From UBA3537 sp038106885 (GTDB lineage: Bacteria; Bacteroidota; Bacteroidia; Flavobacteriales; Flavobacteriaceae): a stretch of DNA of 64,000 nt. A model generated the notes under the pieces. The model did not search any database. It had not been told where the DNA came from and was given only the letters and a program-made list of their open reading frames with translations. The stretch is from NCBI GenBank assembly GCA_038106885.1, contig JAYNFX010000001.1, positions 1 to 64,000 of the forward strand, in the 5' to 3' direction. How positions within the stretch are numbered: position 1 is the first letter of the stretch; every line of letters begins with the position of its first letter. Both the position numbers and the translations under genes were made by a program. Shown here one piece after another: positions 31,749 to 39,831 of this stretch.

Positions 31749-33598
31749 AAAAATTACACTCAGTTATTATATTATTTTGTTTTCACTTTGGAATATCACA
31801 AATCCCAACAGGATATTATGACAATGCTACAGGAAATAGTTATAATTTAAAAACACAATTGCATAATATTATAAATCAGCAAAATGACCAAGGATACAGT
31901 GCTATTGATGGATTTTTTTCTGATTATGATATTGACAATTATTTTGAAATAGATTTTACTATTTTGGATATATACTCTGAAAACCCAAATGGTGATGATC
32001 CATATAACTTTACTCCAAGTGATGATGAATGTGGCAATTATAGTCAAGAGGGAGATTGCTATAATAAAGAGCATATTATTCCAAAATCGGTTTTTAATGA
32101 AGAGTCCCCAATGCAAGGTGATGCACATCACCTATTGCCAACTGATGGAAGAGTAAATGGATTTCGTGGAAATTTCCCGATTGGAAGAGTTGATGATAAT
32201 AATTTATCATCACAATCAGGGATCTCAAATCCAACTCAAAATGGTTCAAAATTAGGAAACAACTTAAATGAAGGATATTCATCTGGATACAATGGAATTG
32301 TTTTTGAACCAATTGATGAATTTAAAGGAGATGTTGCAAGAATTCATTTTTACTTTGCCACTAGGTATGAAAATTTAATATCAAATTGGTCTGATTATGA
32401 CATGTTTAATGGAACAAATGATCAAGTTTTTGATAATACTTTTTTAAATATTTTAATTGAATGGCATAACATGGATCCTGTTTCGCAAAAAGAAATTGAT
32501 AGGAATAATGCAATTTATTACGAACACCAAGGAAATAGAAATCCATTTGTTGATCATCCAGAATATGTTAATGCCATTTGGAACTTTCAAAATGATGATG
32601 AAGCACCAAGCACTCCATTAAATCTTGTTGCTACTAATCCATCTTCAACAAGTATTGATTTGTATTGGGATCCGTCATCAGACAACATTGGAGTTAGCAG
32701 TTATGATGTATACATGGATGGAATATATAATACTAATGTTAACACAACAAACACAATCATAATTGGACTCTCACCAGAAACAAATTATTGTTTTTCTGTT
32801 ATTGCTAAAGATTCATCTAATAACAGTTCAGCAGCATCTGAAATTTCATGTGAAACAACACTTGAAGGTAGTACAGGGAATATTGATTTATTTTTTTCAG
32901 AATATATTGAAGGAAGTGGAAATAATAAAGCATTGGAAATAGCTAATTTTACCGAAAACTTAATAAACTTAAATGATTATAGCTTGAAACTAAGCTCAAA
33001 TGGTAATAGTAATTGGACTATTAACTATAGTTTTCCAAGTAATAGCAATATTGAAAGCGGAGAAGTATATGTTATTGCCAATGGAGGAGCAGCGATATGT
33101 AGTGAGGTCTATGACAATCTTAATAATAACATAACTGGGTTTAATGGGAATGACGCAATAGGATTATTCAAAAATGACATACTAATTGATATCATTGGTA
33201 CACTTGGAAATAGTGATACTTTCGCACAAAACACAACTTTAGTTCGTAACTCTGACGTAGCTGCTGGATCATCAATTTTTGACATAAACCAATGGGATAG
33301 TTACGAAATTAATTCATGTGAAAATCTTGGTGTTCATAATCAAGTTCTTGGTGTTGAAAACCATATATTAAATAGTATAAAATTAGTATCTAATCCATTC
33401 AATGGAAATATTCTTGAAATAATATCTGCGAGTTACTTTAAATATGAAATTTTAAATATAAGTGGAGTTAAATTATATAATGGAAATATAAATCCAGGAT
33501 TAAATCAAATACATGATTTATTATTAAGCTCTGGGACTTATATTCTTAAGTTGATATCAAAAAATAGTATTGTCGTTAAAAAAATTTTAAGGAAATAA
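31745..33598 (+). CDS. Secreted endonuclease I with fibronectin III, lamin-tail and type IX sorting domains
   Basis: A 617-residue multidomain exoprotein. A signal peptide (MKKLHSVIILFCFHFGISQI) is followed by an endonuclease I domain at about 20-275 with EHIIPKSVF and AHHLLPTDGRVNGFRGNFPI, the catalytic His/Asn region of the family. A fibronectin type III domain covers about 285-375 (APSTPLNLVATNPSSTSIDL). A lamin-tail domain covers about 382-500 (FFSEYIEGSGNNKALEIANF). A C-terminal sorting domain ends ILKLISKNSIVVKKILRK. It probably degrades extracellular DNA for phosphorus or nucleosides. Confidence 0.9.
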   Translation: MKKLHSVIILFCFHFGISQIPTGYYDNATGNSYNLKTQLHNIINQQNDQGYSAIDGFFSDYDIDNYFEIDFTILDIYSENPNGDDPYNFTPSDDECGNYSQEGDCYNKEHIIPKSVFNEESPMQGDAHHLLPTDGRVNGFRGNFPIGRVDDNNLSSQSGISNPTQNGSKLGNNLNEGYSSGYNGIVFEPIDEFKGDVARIHFYFATRYENLISNWSDYDMFNGTNDQVFDNTFLNILIEWHNMDPVSQKEIDRNNAIYYEHQGNRNPFVDHPEYVNAIWNFQNDDEAPSTPLNLVATNPSSTSIDLYWDPSSDNIGVSSYDVYMDGIYNTNVNTTNTIIIGLSPETNYCFSVIAKDSSNNSSAASEISCETTLEGSTGNIDLFFSEYIEGSGNNKALEIANFTENLINLNDYSLKLSSNGNSNWTINYSFPSNSNIESGEVYVIANGGAAICSEVYDNLNNNITGFNGNDAIGLFKNDILIDIIGTLGNSDTFAQNTTLVRNSDVAAGSSIFDINQWDSYEINSCENLGVHNQVLGVENHILNSIKLVSNPFNGNILEIISASYFKYEILNISGVKLYNGNINPGLNQIHDLLLSSGTYILKLISKNSIVVKKILRK

Positions 33599-33619
33599 AA
33601 TAGCTTAAAATAAGCTGTT
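33599..33619 (+). terminator. Weak hairpin after the endonuclease gene
   Basis: AATAGCTTA (33599-33607) pairs with TAAGCTGTT (33611-33619) around AAA, with one G-T pair. It immediately follows the stop codon. The U-tract is very short, so it is a doubtful terminator. Confidence 0.3.
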
Positions 33620-33683
33620 TAAAACCTGTGAATAATCATTTTAAATGACTTACAAAAACAATGATTTTTATTAACAAATAATT

Positions 33684-33691
33684 TAATTTTG
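33684..33691 (+). promoter_or_regulatory. -7 element of purL
   Basis: TAATTTTG fits TAnnTTTG, 30 bases before the purL ATG at 33722. No -33 element is recognised, and no purine riboswitch fold is apparent in this 123-base gap. Confidence 0.35.
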
Positions 33692-33721
33692 TAGTGGTTC
33701 ATTATCAATTATAATCTACTT

Positions 33722-36700
33722 ATGATTCACTTCTTTGGAAACGCCACCAAAAACGTATTTGCAGTCCAGGCATCAAAACCATTAAGTAAAGATACAGTTA
33801 CTAAATTATCATGGCTTTTCGCAAACCAACCAAAAATTGAATTAGAAGTCTTAAAATCTTCATTTATTGGTCCTCGAGCAGCAATGATAACTCCTTGGAG
33901 CACAAATGCCGTTGAAATCACCCAAAATATGGGGATAGATGGAGTCATAAGAATTGAAAAATTTGAGTCTGTAGATATTGATTTTAATGATTTTGATCCA
34001 ATGATTTCTGAAAAATACGTAATCTTAAATCAAAATATATTCGATATTAATATTGAGCCTGAACCTGTACTAGATATATATAATATCTCTGAATTTAATA
34101 AAAAGGAAGGTCTTTCGTTAAATGATGAAGAAATCGATTATTTAAACAAGATTAGTGAAAAAATGGGGCGCCCTTTAACTGACTCTGAAGTATTTGGTTT
34201 TTCACAAGTTAATTCTGAACACTGTAGACATAAAATTTTTAATGGAACATTTATAATTAATGGTGAGGAGAAAAAATCTTCCCTATTTAGCCTAATAAAA
34301 GAAACTTCAAAACAAAATCCAAATAATATTGTATCTGCTTACAAAGACAATGTTGCTTTTATAAAAGGCCCAATAATTGAACAATTTGCTCCCAAAAGAG
34401 CTGATGTTGCTGAGAATTATGTAACCAAAGATTTTAAATCTGTTATTTCTCTTAAGGCAGAGACACATAACTTCCCAACAACTGTTGAGCCTTTTAATGG
34501 AGCTGCCACAGGGTCTGGTGGAGAAATTAGAGACCGCTTGGCAGGTGGTAAAGGATCAATACCATTAGCAGGAACTGCAGTGTATATGACTTCATACTCT
34601 AGACTTAATAAGAATAGACCATGGGAAAAAAATTTTAAAGAAAGACCTTGGTTATATCAAACTCCAATGGATATTCTAATTAAAGCTTCCAATGGTGCCT
34701 CAGACTTTGGAAACAAATTTGGTCAACCTTTAATTTGCGGCTCAGTTCTGACATTTGAGCATTGTGAAGATTCAATAAGACTAGGATTTGATAAGGTCAT
34801 TATGCAAGCTGGTGGTATTGGATATGCTAAAGCAAATCAAGCAATTAAAGAAACCCCAAAAAATGATGATAAAATTATAATTTTAGGTGGAGATAATTAT
34901 AGAATAGGAATGGGTGGTGCTGCAGTATCATCAGCTGATACTGGAGAATTTTCATCTGGAATTGAATTAAATGCAGTACAGCGTTCAAATCCAGAAATGC
35001 AAAAAAGAACAGCTAATGCTATTCGTGGTATGGTTGAAAGCGACGAAAATTTTATAGTTTCAATTCACGATCATGGGGCTGGTGGTCATTTGAATTGTTT
35101 ATCTGAATTAGTTGAAGATACAGGTGGTTTAATTAATCTTGATGCTTTACCAGTTGGTGACCCTACCCTTTCAAATAAAGAATTATTAGGAAATGAATCA
35201 CAAGAGAGAATGGGATTGATTGTTTCTGAAAAAAATCTTGAAATATTAGAGAAAATAGCAAAACGTGAACGATCACCAATATATGTTGTTGGAAAAGTTA
35301 CAAATGACAACAAATTTATATTTGAATCTCCAACTAAGGGAACTAAACCTATGAACCTCAATCTAGAGGATATGTTTGGAAGTTCACCTAAAACTATAAT
35401 GATTGACCAAAAAATTAAGATAAATTACAATAATATAAATTACGATAAATCTCAAATTGAGTATTATTTAGAACAAGTATTAAAATTAGAAGCTGTTGCA
35501 TGTAAAGACTGGTTGACTAATAAAGTTGATCGCTGTGTTGGGGGAAAAGTTGCAAAACAACAATGCGTTGGACCTCTTCAACTTCCCTTAAATAATGTTG
35601 GTGTTATGGCTCTTGATTACAAAAATAATCATGGAGTTGCTACAAGTATTGGACACTCACCAGTAGCAGCTTTAATTAACCCTTCAAGCGGAAGTAGAAA
35701 TGCTATAACTGAAGCACTTACTAATATTATTTGGGCTCCAATAAAAAACGGTCTAAACGGAATTTCACTTTCTGCAAATTGGATGTGGCCATGTAAAAAC
35801 CCAGGCGAAGATGCACGTTTATATGAAGCTGTTAAAGCAGTTTCAGATTTCGCTATTGAATTAGGTGTCAATGTCCCAACAGGAAAGGATTCTTTGTCTA
35901 TGAAACAAAAATATCCTGAAGGAGACGTAATTTCACCAGGTACTGTTATTATTTCTGCTGCTGCACATTGTGATGAAATTACTAACGTAGTTGAACCTCT
36001 ATTCAAATTAGATTCAGGGCCTATTTATTACATAAATGTATCCCAAGATGACTTTAAATTAGGCGGAAGTTCGTTTGGTCAAATTAATAATAAGATAGGT
36101 AAAAATACCCCAGATATAAAGTGCCCTAAATACGTTAAAAAAGTTTTTGAAAATGTTCAAAAATTAATTCGAAATCAGAAAATAATTGCTGGTCATGACA
36201 TTTCTTCTGGTGGACTTGTTACAACTATTTTAGAGCTATGCTTTTCAAACAATAATTTAGGAGCCAAAATTGATCTTACAAATTTGGGTGAAAAAGATAC
36301 AATAAAAGTACTTTTTGCCGAAAATTCAGGAATTGTTTTTCAAGCAGTTGATGATTCGGTTGAAAAAGATTTTAAGACAAGTGGAATTGACGTCATAAAA
36401 ATTGGATCAGTATTAAACAAATCAAGTCTCATATTAAATAATTTTGAAAATCAATATTGTCTAGATATTGAAAAATATAGAGATTTCTGGTATGAAACTT
36501 CATATTTATTAGATTCAAAACAAACTGCAAATGGATTATCAAAAGCGCGTTACGACAACTTTAAAAATCAACCATTAAGTTTTAATTTTCCAATTAATTT
36601 TTCAGGGAAAGTTAATGAAAAAGAAACCAATTACTACCGACCAAAAGCTGCTATAATTAGAGAGAAAGGAAGTAATTCAGAACGAGAAATGGCAAACGCC

Positions 36701-37396
36701 ATGTACTTGGCTGGCTTTGATGTTAAAGACATCCATATGACGGATTTGATTTCAGGACGTGAAAATTTAGAAGATATACAATTTATTGGAGCTGTAGGTG
36801 GTTTTAGTAACAGTGATGTTCTAGGTTCGGCAAAAGGATGGGCAGGAGCTTTCAAGTATAATGAAAAAGCTAAAATAGCATTGAATAAATTTTTCTCAAG
36901 AAATGATACGCTGTCCGTTGGAATTTGTAACGGGTGTCAGCTTTGGATGGAGTTAGATTTAATCAATCCAAATCACGATATGCATGGGAAAATGACATAT
37001 AACGATTCTAAAAAACATGAAAGTGCTTTCACATCTGTAAGAATACAAAAAAATAATTCTATAATGCTATCTAATCTTGAGGGAGCTACATTAGGAGTAT
37101 GGATATCTCACGGAGAGGGAAAATTTTCTCTTCCATATGAAGAATCAAATTACAATATTGTAGCTAAATATACTTATAGTCAATACCCCCACAACCCAAA
37201 TGGATCTGACTATAATACCGCTATGCTATGTGATTCATCAGGAAGGCATTTAGTTACAATGCCGCATATTGAAAGATCCATATATCCATGGAATTGGGCG
37301 CATTATCCAGACAATCGTAGTGATACTGTATCACCATGGTTAAGAGCCTTTGAAAATGCTAGAGACTGGATATTAGAATTCAATACCAATAACTAA
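33722..37396 (+). CDS. purL: Phosphoribosylformylglycinamidine synthase (single-chain)
   Basis: A 1224-residue large-type FGAM synthase, converting FGAR, ATP and glutamine to FGAM in purine synthesis. The N-terminal PurS-like part is followed by a linker with FGFSQVNSEHCRHKIF near residue 160. Two AIRS-like halves follow; the first has KAETHNFPTTVEPFNGAATG and GGEIRDRLAGGKGS. The C-terminal glutamine amidotransferase holds the nucleophile in GICNGCQLW and downstream SHGEGKF and PHIERSIYPWNW. It is slightly shorter than the E. coli enzyme (1295) but shows all domains. Monocistronic. Confidence 0.97.
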   Translation: MIHFFGNATKNVFAVQASKPLSKDTVTKLSWLFANQPKIELEVLKSSFIGPRAAMITPWSTNAVEITQNMGIDGVIRIEKFESVDIDFNDFDPMISEKYVILNQNIFDINIEPEPVLDIYNISEFNKKEGLSLNDEEIDYLNKISEKMGRPLTDSEVFGFSQVNSEHCRHKIFNGTFIINGEEKKSSLFSLIKETSKQNPNNIVSAYKDNVAFIKGPIIEQFAPKRADVAENYVTKDFKSVISLKAETHNFPTTVEPFNGAATGSGGEIRDRLAGGKGSIPLAGTAVYMTSYSRLNKNRPWEKNFKERPWLYQTPMDILIKASNGASDFGNKFGQPLICGSVLTFEHCEDSIRLGFDKVIMQAGGIGYAKANQAIKETPKNDDKIIILGGDNYRIGMGGAAVSSADTGEFSSGIELNAVQRSNPEMQKRTANAIRGMVESDENFIVSIHDHGAGGHLNCLSELVEDTGGLINLDALPVGDPTLSNKELLGNESQERMGLIVSEKNLEILEKIAKRERSPIYVVGKVTNDNKFIFESPTKGTKPMNLNLEDMFGSSPKTIMIDQKIKINYNNINYDKSQIEYYLEQVLKLEAVACKDWLTNKVDRCVGGKVAKQQCVGPLQLPLNNVGVMALDYKNNHGVATSIGHSPVAALINPSSGSRNAITEALTNIIWAPIKNGLNGISLSANWMWPCKNPGEDARLYEAVKAVSDFAIELGVNVPTGKDSLSMKQKYPEGDVISPGTVIISAAAHCDEITNVVEPLFKLDSGPIYYINVSQDDFKLGGSSFGQINNKIGKNTPDIKCPKYVKKVFENVQKLIRNQKIIAGHDISSGGLVTTILELCFSNNNLGAKIDLTNLGEKDTIKVLFAENSGIVFQAVDDSVEKDFKTSGIDVIKIGSVLNKSSLILNNFENQYCLDIEKYRDFWYETSYLLDSKQTANGLSKARYDNFKNQPLSFNFPINFSGKVNEKETNYYRPKAAIIREKGSNSEREMANAMYLAGFDVKDIHMTDLISGRENLEDIQFIGAVGGFSNSDVLGSAKGWAGAFKYNEKAKIALNKFFSRNDTLSVGICNGCQLWMELDLINPNHDMHGKMTYNDSKKHESAFTSVRIQKNNSIMLSNLEGATLGVWISHGEGKFSLPYEESNYNIVAKYTYSQYPHNPNGSDYNTAMLCDSSGRHLVTMPHIERSIYPWNWAHYPDNRSDTVSPWLRAFENARDWILEFNTNN

Positions 37397-37443
37397 ATTT
37401 TTTTACTTTCATTTTAATACATTTCTAATTTTTTAGGCTGATA

Positions 37444-37473
37444 TTTGTCAATTTTTTAAAAATGACTATTTTG
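37444..37473 (+). promoter_or_regulatory. Promoter of the acyl-CoA ligase gene
   Basis: TTTG (37444-37447), 19 bases, then TATTTTG (37467-37473), one base short of TAnnTTTG. The spacing is canonical. The TATGCATGCATA palindrome found before marR is absent here. Confidence 0.45.
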
Positions 37474-37499
37474 CAGTGTAACAAATACACTCAAAAAAA

Positions 37500-39266
37500 A
37501 TGAAAATTACTAGGCTGTTTGACTTTGCTTACTACCAATTAGAAACACATAATTTAGATGCTGCATTGGTAAGTAAAAAAAATGGCGGTTGGGTCAAAAC
37601 TTCAACAAAAAGTTATTTGAATAAAGCAAATAGTCTTAGTAGAGCCTTACTTAAGTTAGGAGTTAAAAAAAATGATAAAATAGCTGTTATTTCCTCAACA
37701 AACCGTACAGAATGGTGTATTGTTGATATAGGAGTATTACAAGTTGGGGCACAAAACATACCAATCTATCCTACGATCTCTGCAAATGATTACGAATACG
37801 TACTTAATCATAGTCAAGCAACATATTGTTTTGTTTCCGATGAAGATGTTTTTCAAAAAGTAAAAAAAGTAAAATCAAATACTAAATTAAAAGAAGTTTA
37901 CAGCTTTGATAAAATAGAAAATTGTAAAAACTTAAAAGACCTTTTAGAAATTGGAAAAGATACATCTAACCAGAAAGATCTTGAAATAAGAAAAAATGAA
38001 GTTAATGAAGAAGATCTAGCAACAATAATTTATACTTCTGGAACAACTGGCAAGCCTAAAGGAGTTATGCTTTCACATAAAAATATCGTTCAAAATGTTT
38101 TAGCAAGCATTCCTAGATTACCTTTAATTGAAGGATCATCTAGAGTTCTAAGTTTTTTACCCTTGTGCCACATTTTTGAAAGAGTGCTAATTTACATCTA
38201 TCAACACGCTGGAGTAACTGTTTATTTCGCTGAAAGTTTGGAAACTATTGGCGCTAATGCACAAGAAATTAAGCCAAACTTAATGAGTGTAGTTCCGAGA
38301 CTTTTAGAAAAAGTTTTTAACAAAATATATGCTAAAGGGTCGGAATTAAAGGGTTTAAAAAAACTTCTATTTTTTTGGGCAATTAACTTAGGAGAGAAAT
38401 ATGAACCTTATGGTAAAAATGGATTCTTTTATGAATTTCAATTAAAAATTGCAAAAAAATTGATTTTTAGCAAATGGAGGGCCGCTTTGGGAGGAGAATT
38501 AGAAACAATGGTTTGCGGAAGTGCAGCACTGCATCCAAGACTATCAAGGGTTTTCTGTGCCTCTGGAATGATGATTATGGAAGGCTATGGTTTAACAGAA
38601 ACCTCACCTGTTGTAAGTGTTGGGATGCATGCTAATAAATTTTTTAAAATTGGGACTGTAGGAAAACCAATTTCTAATGTTGAAGTCAAAATAGCAGAAG
38701 ACGGCGAGATTTTAATAAAAGGGCCAAATGTTATGCAAGGCTATTACAAAGACCCTGAAAGAACTGCATCTGTTATGACTGGTGATTATTTTCATACTGG
38801 TGATAAAGGTGAGATCGATTCCGATGGTTTTCTTAAAATAACTGGAAGAAAGAAAGAAATGTTTAAAACATCAGGGGGTAAATATATTATTCCCACTCTA
38901 ATTGAGAATGAACTTAAAGAATCTAATTTTATTGAACAAGTAATGGTAATTGGAGAAAATGAAAAAATGCCAGCAGCATTAATACAAATAAACTTTGATT
39001 TTACTAAAGAATGGATTGATCGGAAAAATTTAAAAATTGACAAGGACCACGAAGAAATTATTAAATCAACTAAAGTTATCAATCGCATACAAATTGAAGT
39101 TGATAAATGCAATTTGCGCTTTGGAAAATGGGAACAAATCAAAAGATTTGAACTAACTCCTAATATTTGGTCAATTGAAAACGACCATTTAACACCAACT
39201 ATGAAAATGAAACGTAGTGTTATTTTGAAAATTCACCAGAGTTTAGTTGATAAAATCTACAAATAA
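37500..39266 (+). CDS. Long-chain acyl-CoA synthetase (AMP-forming)
   Basis: A 588-residue adenylate-forming enzyme that activates fatty acids with ATP and CoA. Motifs are the P-loop IIYTSGTTGKPKGVMLSHKN near residue 178, GYGLTETSPVVSVG near 361, the TGDKGEIDSDGFLKITGRKK hinge near 437, and KTSGGKYIIPTLIE. The YTSGTTGKPKG and KEMFKTSGGKYI forms resemble the FAA/ACSL-like long-chain ligases of Bacteroidota. Transcribed alone, but just upstream of the marR-fad operon, so it probably supplies acyl-CoA to that pathway. Confidence 0.92.
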   Translation: MKITRLFDFAYYQLETHNLDAALVSKKNGGWVKTSTKSYLNKANSLSRALLKLGVKKNDKIAVISSTNRTEWCIVDIGVLQVGAQNIPIYPTISANDYEYVLNHSQATYCFVSDEDVFQKVKKVKSNTKLKEVYSFDKIENCKNLKDLLEIGKDTSNQKDLEIRKNEVNEEDLATIIYTSGTTGKPKGVMLSHKNIVQNVLASIPRLPLIEGSSRVLSFLPLCHIFERVLIYIYQHAGVTVYFAESLETIGANAQEIKPNLMSVVPRLLEKVFNKIYAKGSELKGLKKLLFFWAINLGEKYEPYGKNGFFYEFQLKIAKKLIFSKWRAALGGELETMVCGSAALHPRLSRVFCASGMMIMEGYGLTETSPVVSVGMHANKFFKIGTVGKPISNVEVKIAEDGEILIKGPNVMQGYYKDPERTASVMTGDYFHTGDKGEIDSDGFLKITGRKKEMFKTSGGKYIIPTLIENELKESNFIEQVMVIGENEKMPAALIQINFDFTKEWIDRKNLKIDKDHEEIIKSTKVINRIQIEVDKCNLRFGKWEQIKRFELTPNIWSIENDHLTPTMKMKRSVILKIHQSLVDKIYK

Positions 39267-39313
39267 TTTAGCTTAATACCCCACCCCATCCATAAAGTAT
39301 TTAATAAATATAC

Positions 39314-39353
39314 TATGCATGCATAATTTTTTAATAATTACTATGCATGCATA
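39314..39353 (+). promoter_or_regulatory. Twin palindromic operator upstream of the marR-fad operon
   Basis: The perfect 12-base palindrome TATGCATGCATA occurs at 39314-39325 and again at 39342-39353, 28 bases centre to centre, both within ACTATGCATGCATAAT. The second copy ends 11 bases before the -7 element, covering the -33 region. A MarR homodimer would bind such a site, so autorepression of the operon by the adjacent MarR, relieved by acyl-CoA or another ligand, is the natural inference. Two identical sites on one face of about 2.7 helical turns suggest cooperative binding. Confidence 0.72.
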
Positions 39354-39364
39354 ATATATTTTTA

Positions 39365-39372
39365 TATATTTG
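39365..39372 (+). promoter_or_regulatory. -7 element of the marR-fad operon
   Basis: TATATTTG fits TAnnTTTG, 16 bases before the marR ATG at 39389. The -33 region is occupied by the second palindrome, and no TTG is seen, consistent with a weak or tightly controlled promoter. Confidence 0.5.
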
Positions 39373-39388
39373 AATTATACAATTTGAG

Positions 39389-39820
39389 ATGAAAGATAAA
39401 ACTATTGATTACGTATTAAGAACAACTTGGCTGGCAGTGCAAAAAATGTATAATGAAGAGGCTTCTAAATTTGGAGCAACAATGGCTACGGCATTTACCC
39501 TATTAAGTATTGATCCAAAAAAAGGCACCTCTTCAACATCACTTGGTCCTAAAATGGGAATGGAATCGACAAGTTTGTCTAGAATTTTAAAGAGTTTAGA
39601 AGAGAGAAAATTGATTAAACGTAACCCTAACCCTGAGGATGGTAGAGGTGTTATTATTAATTTAACAGAAAAAGGTTTAGAAAAAAGAGAAGACTCAAGA
39701 CAAAGAGTTTTTACTTTCAATGATAGAATAAAAAGTGAAATTGAGTCTGAGAAACTCTCACATTTCTACAACGTCACTGAGACTATTTTAGATCTCATAA
39801 ATGATAAAAAAATATTTTAA
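39389..39820 (+). CDS. MarR-family transcriptional regulator
   Basis: A 143-residue winged-helix regulator. The DNA-binding region spans about 45-110: TSSTSLGPKMGMESTSLSRI as helix-turn-helix, then LEERKLIKRNPNPEDGRGVI with the wing (the D-x-R motif is present as EDGRG). Helices at both ends (VLRTTWLAVQKMYNEEASKF and FYNVTETILDLIND) would form the dimer interface. It is the first gene of a fatty-acid oxidation operon, 11 bases before the fadN-like gene, with twin palindromes in front. Confidence 0.9.
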   Translation: MKDKTIDYVLRTTWLAVQKMYNEEASKFGATMATAFTLLSIDPKKGTSSTSLGPKMGMESTSLSRILKSLEERKLIKRNPNPEDGRGVIINLTEKGLEKREDSRQRVFTFNDRIKSEIESEKLSHFYNVTETILDLINDKKIF

Positions 39821-39831
39821 AGGCTTTTAAA

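Noticed and set aside
33599..33721. Purine riboswitch before purL.
   Set aside because: No three-way junction with the conserved loop sequences can be found in these 123 bases.
35629..36006. 125-codon open frame opposite purL.
   Set aside because: Antisense shadow; purL is conserved across its whole length here.
39314..39353. Repeated palindromes considered as insertion-sequence ends or a site-specific recombination site.
   Set aside because: There is no transposase or target duplication nearby; position before marR and its promoter fits an operator better.
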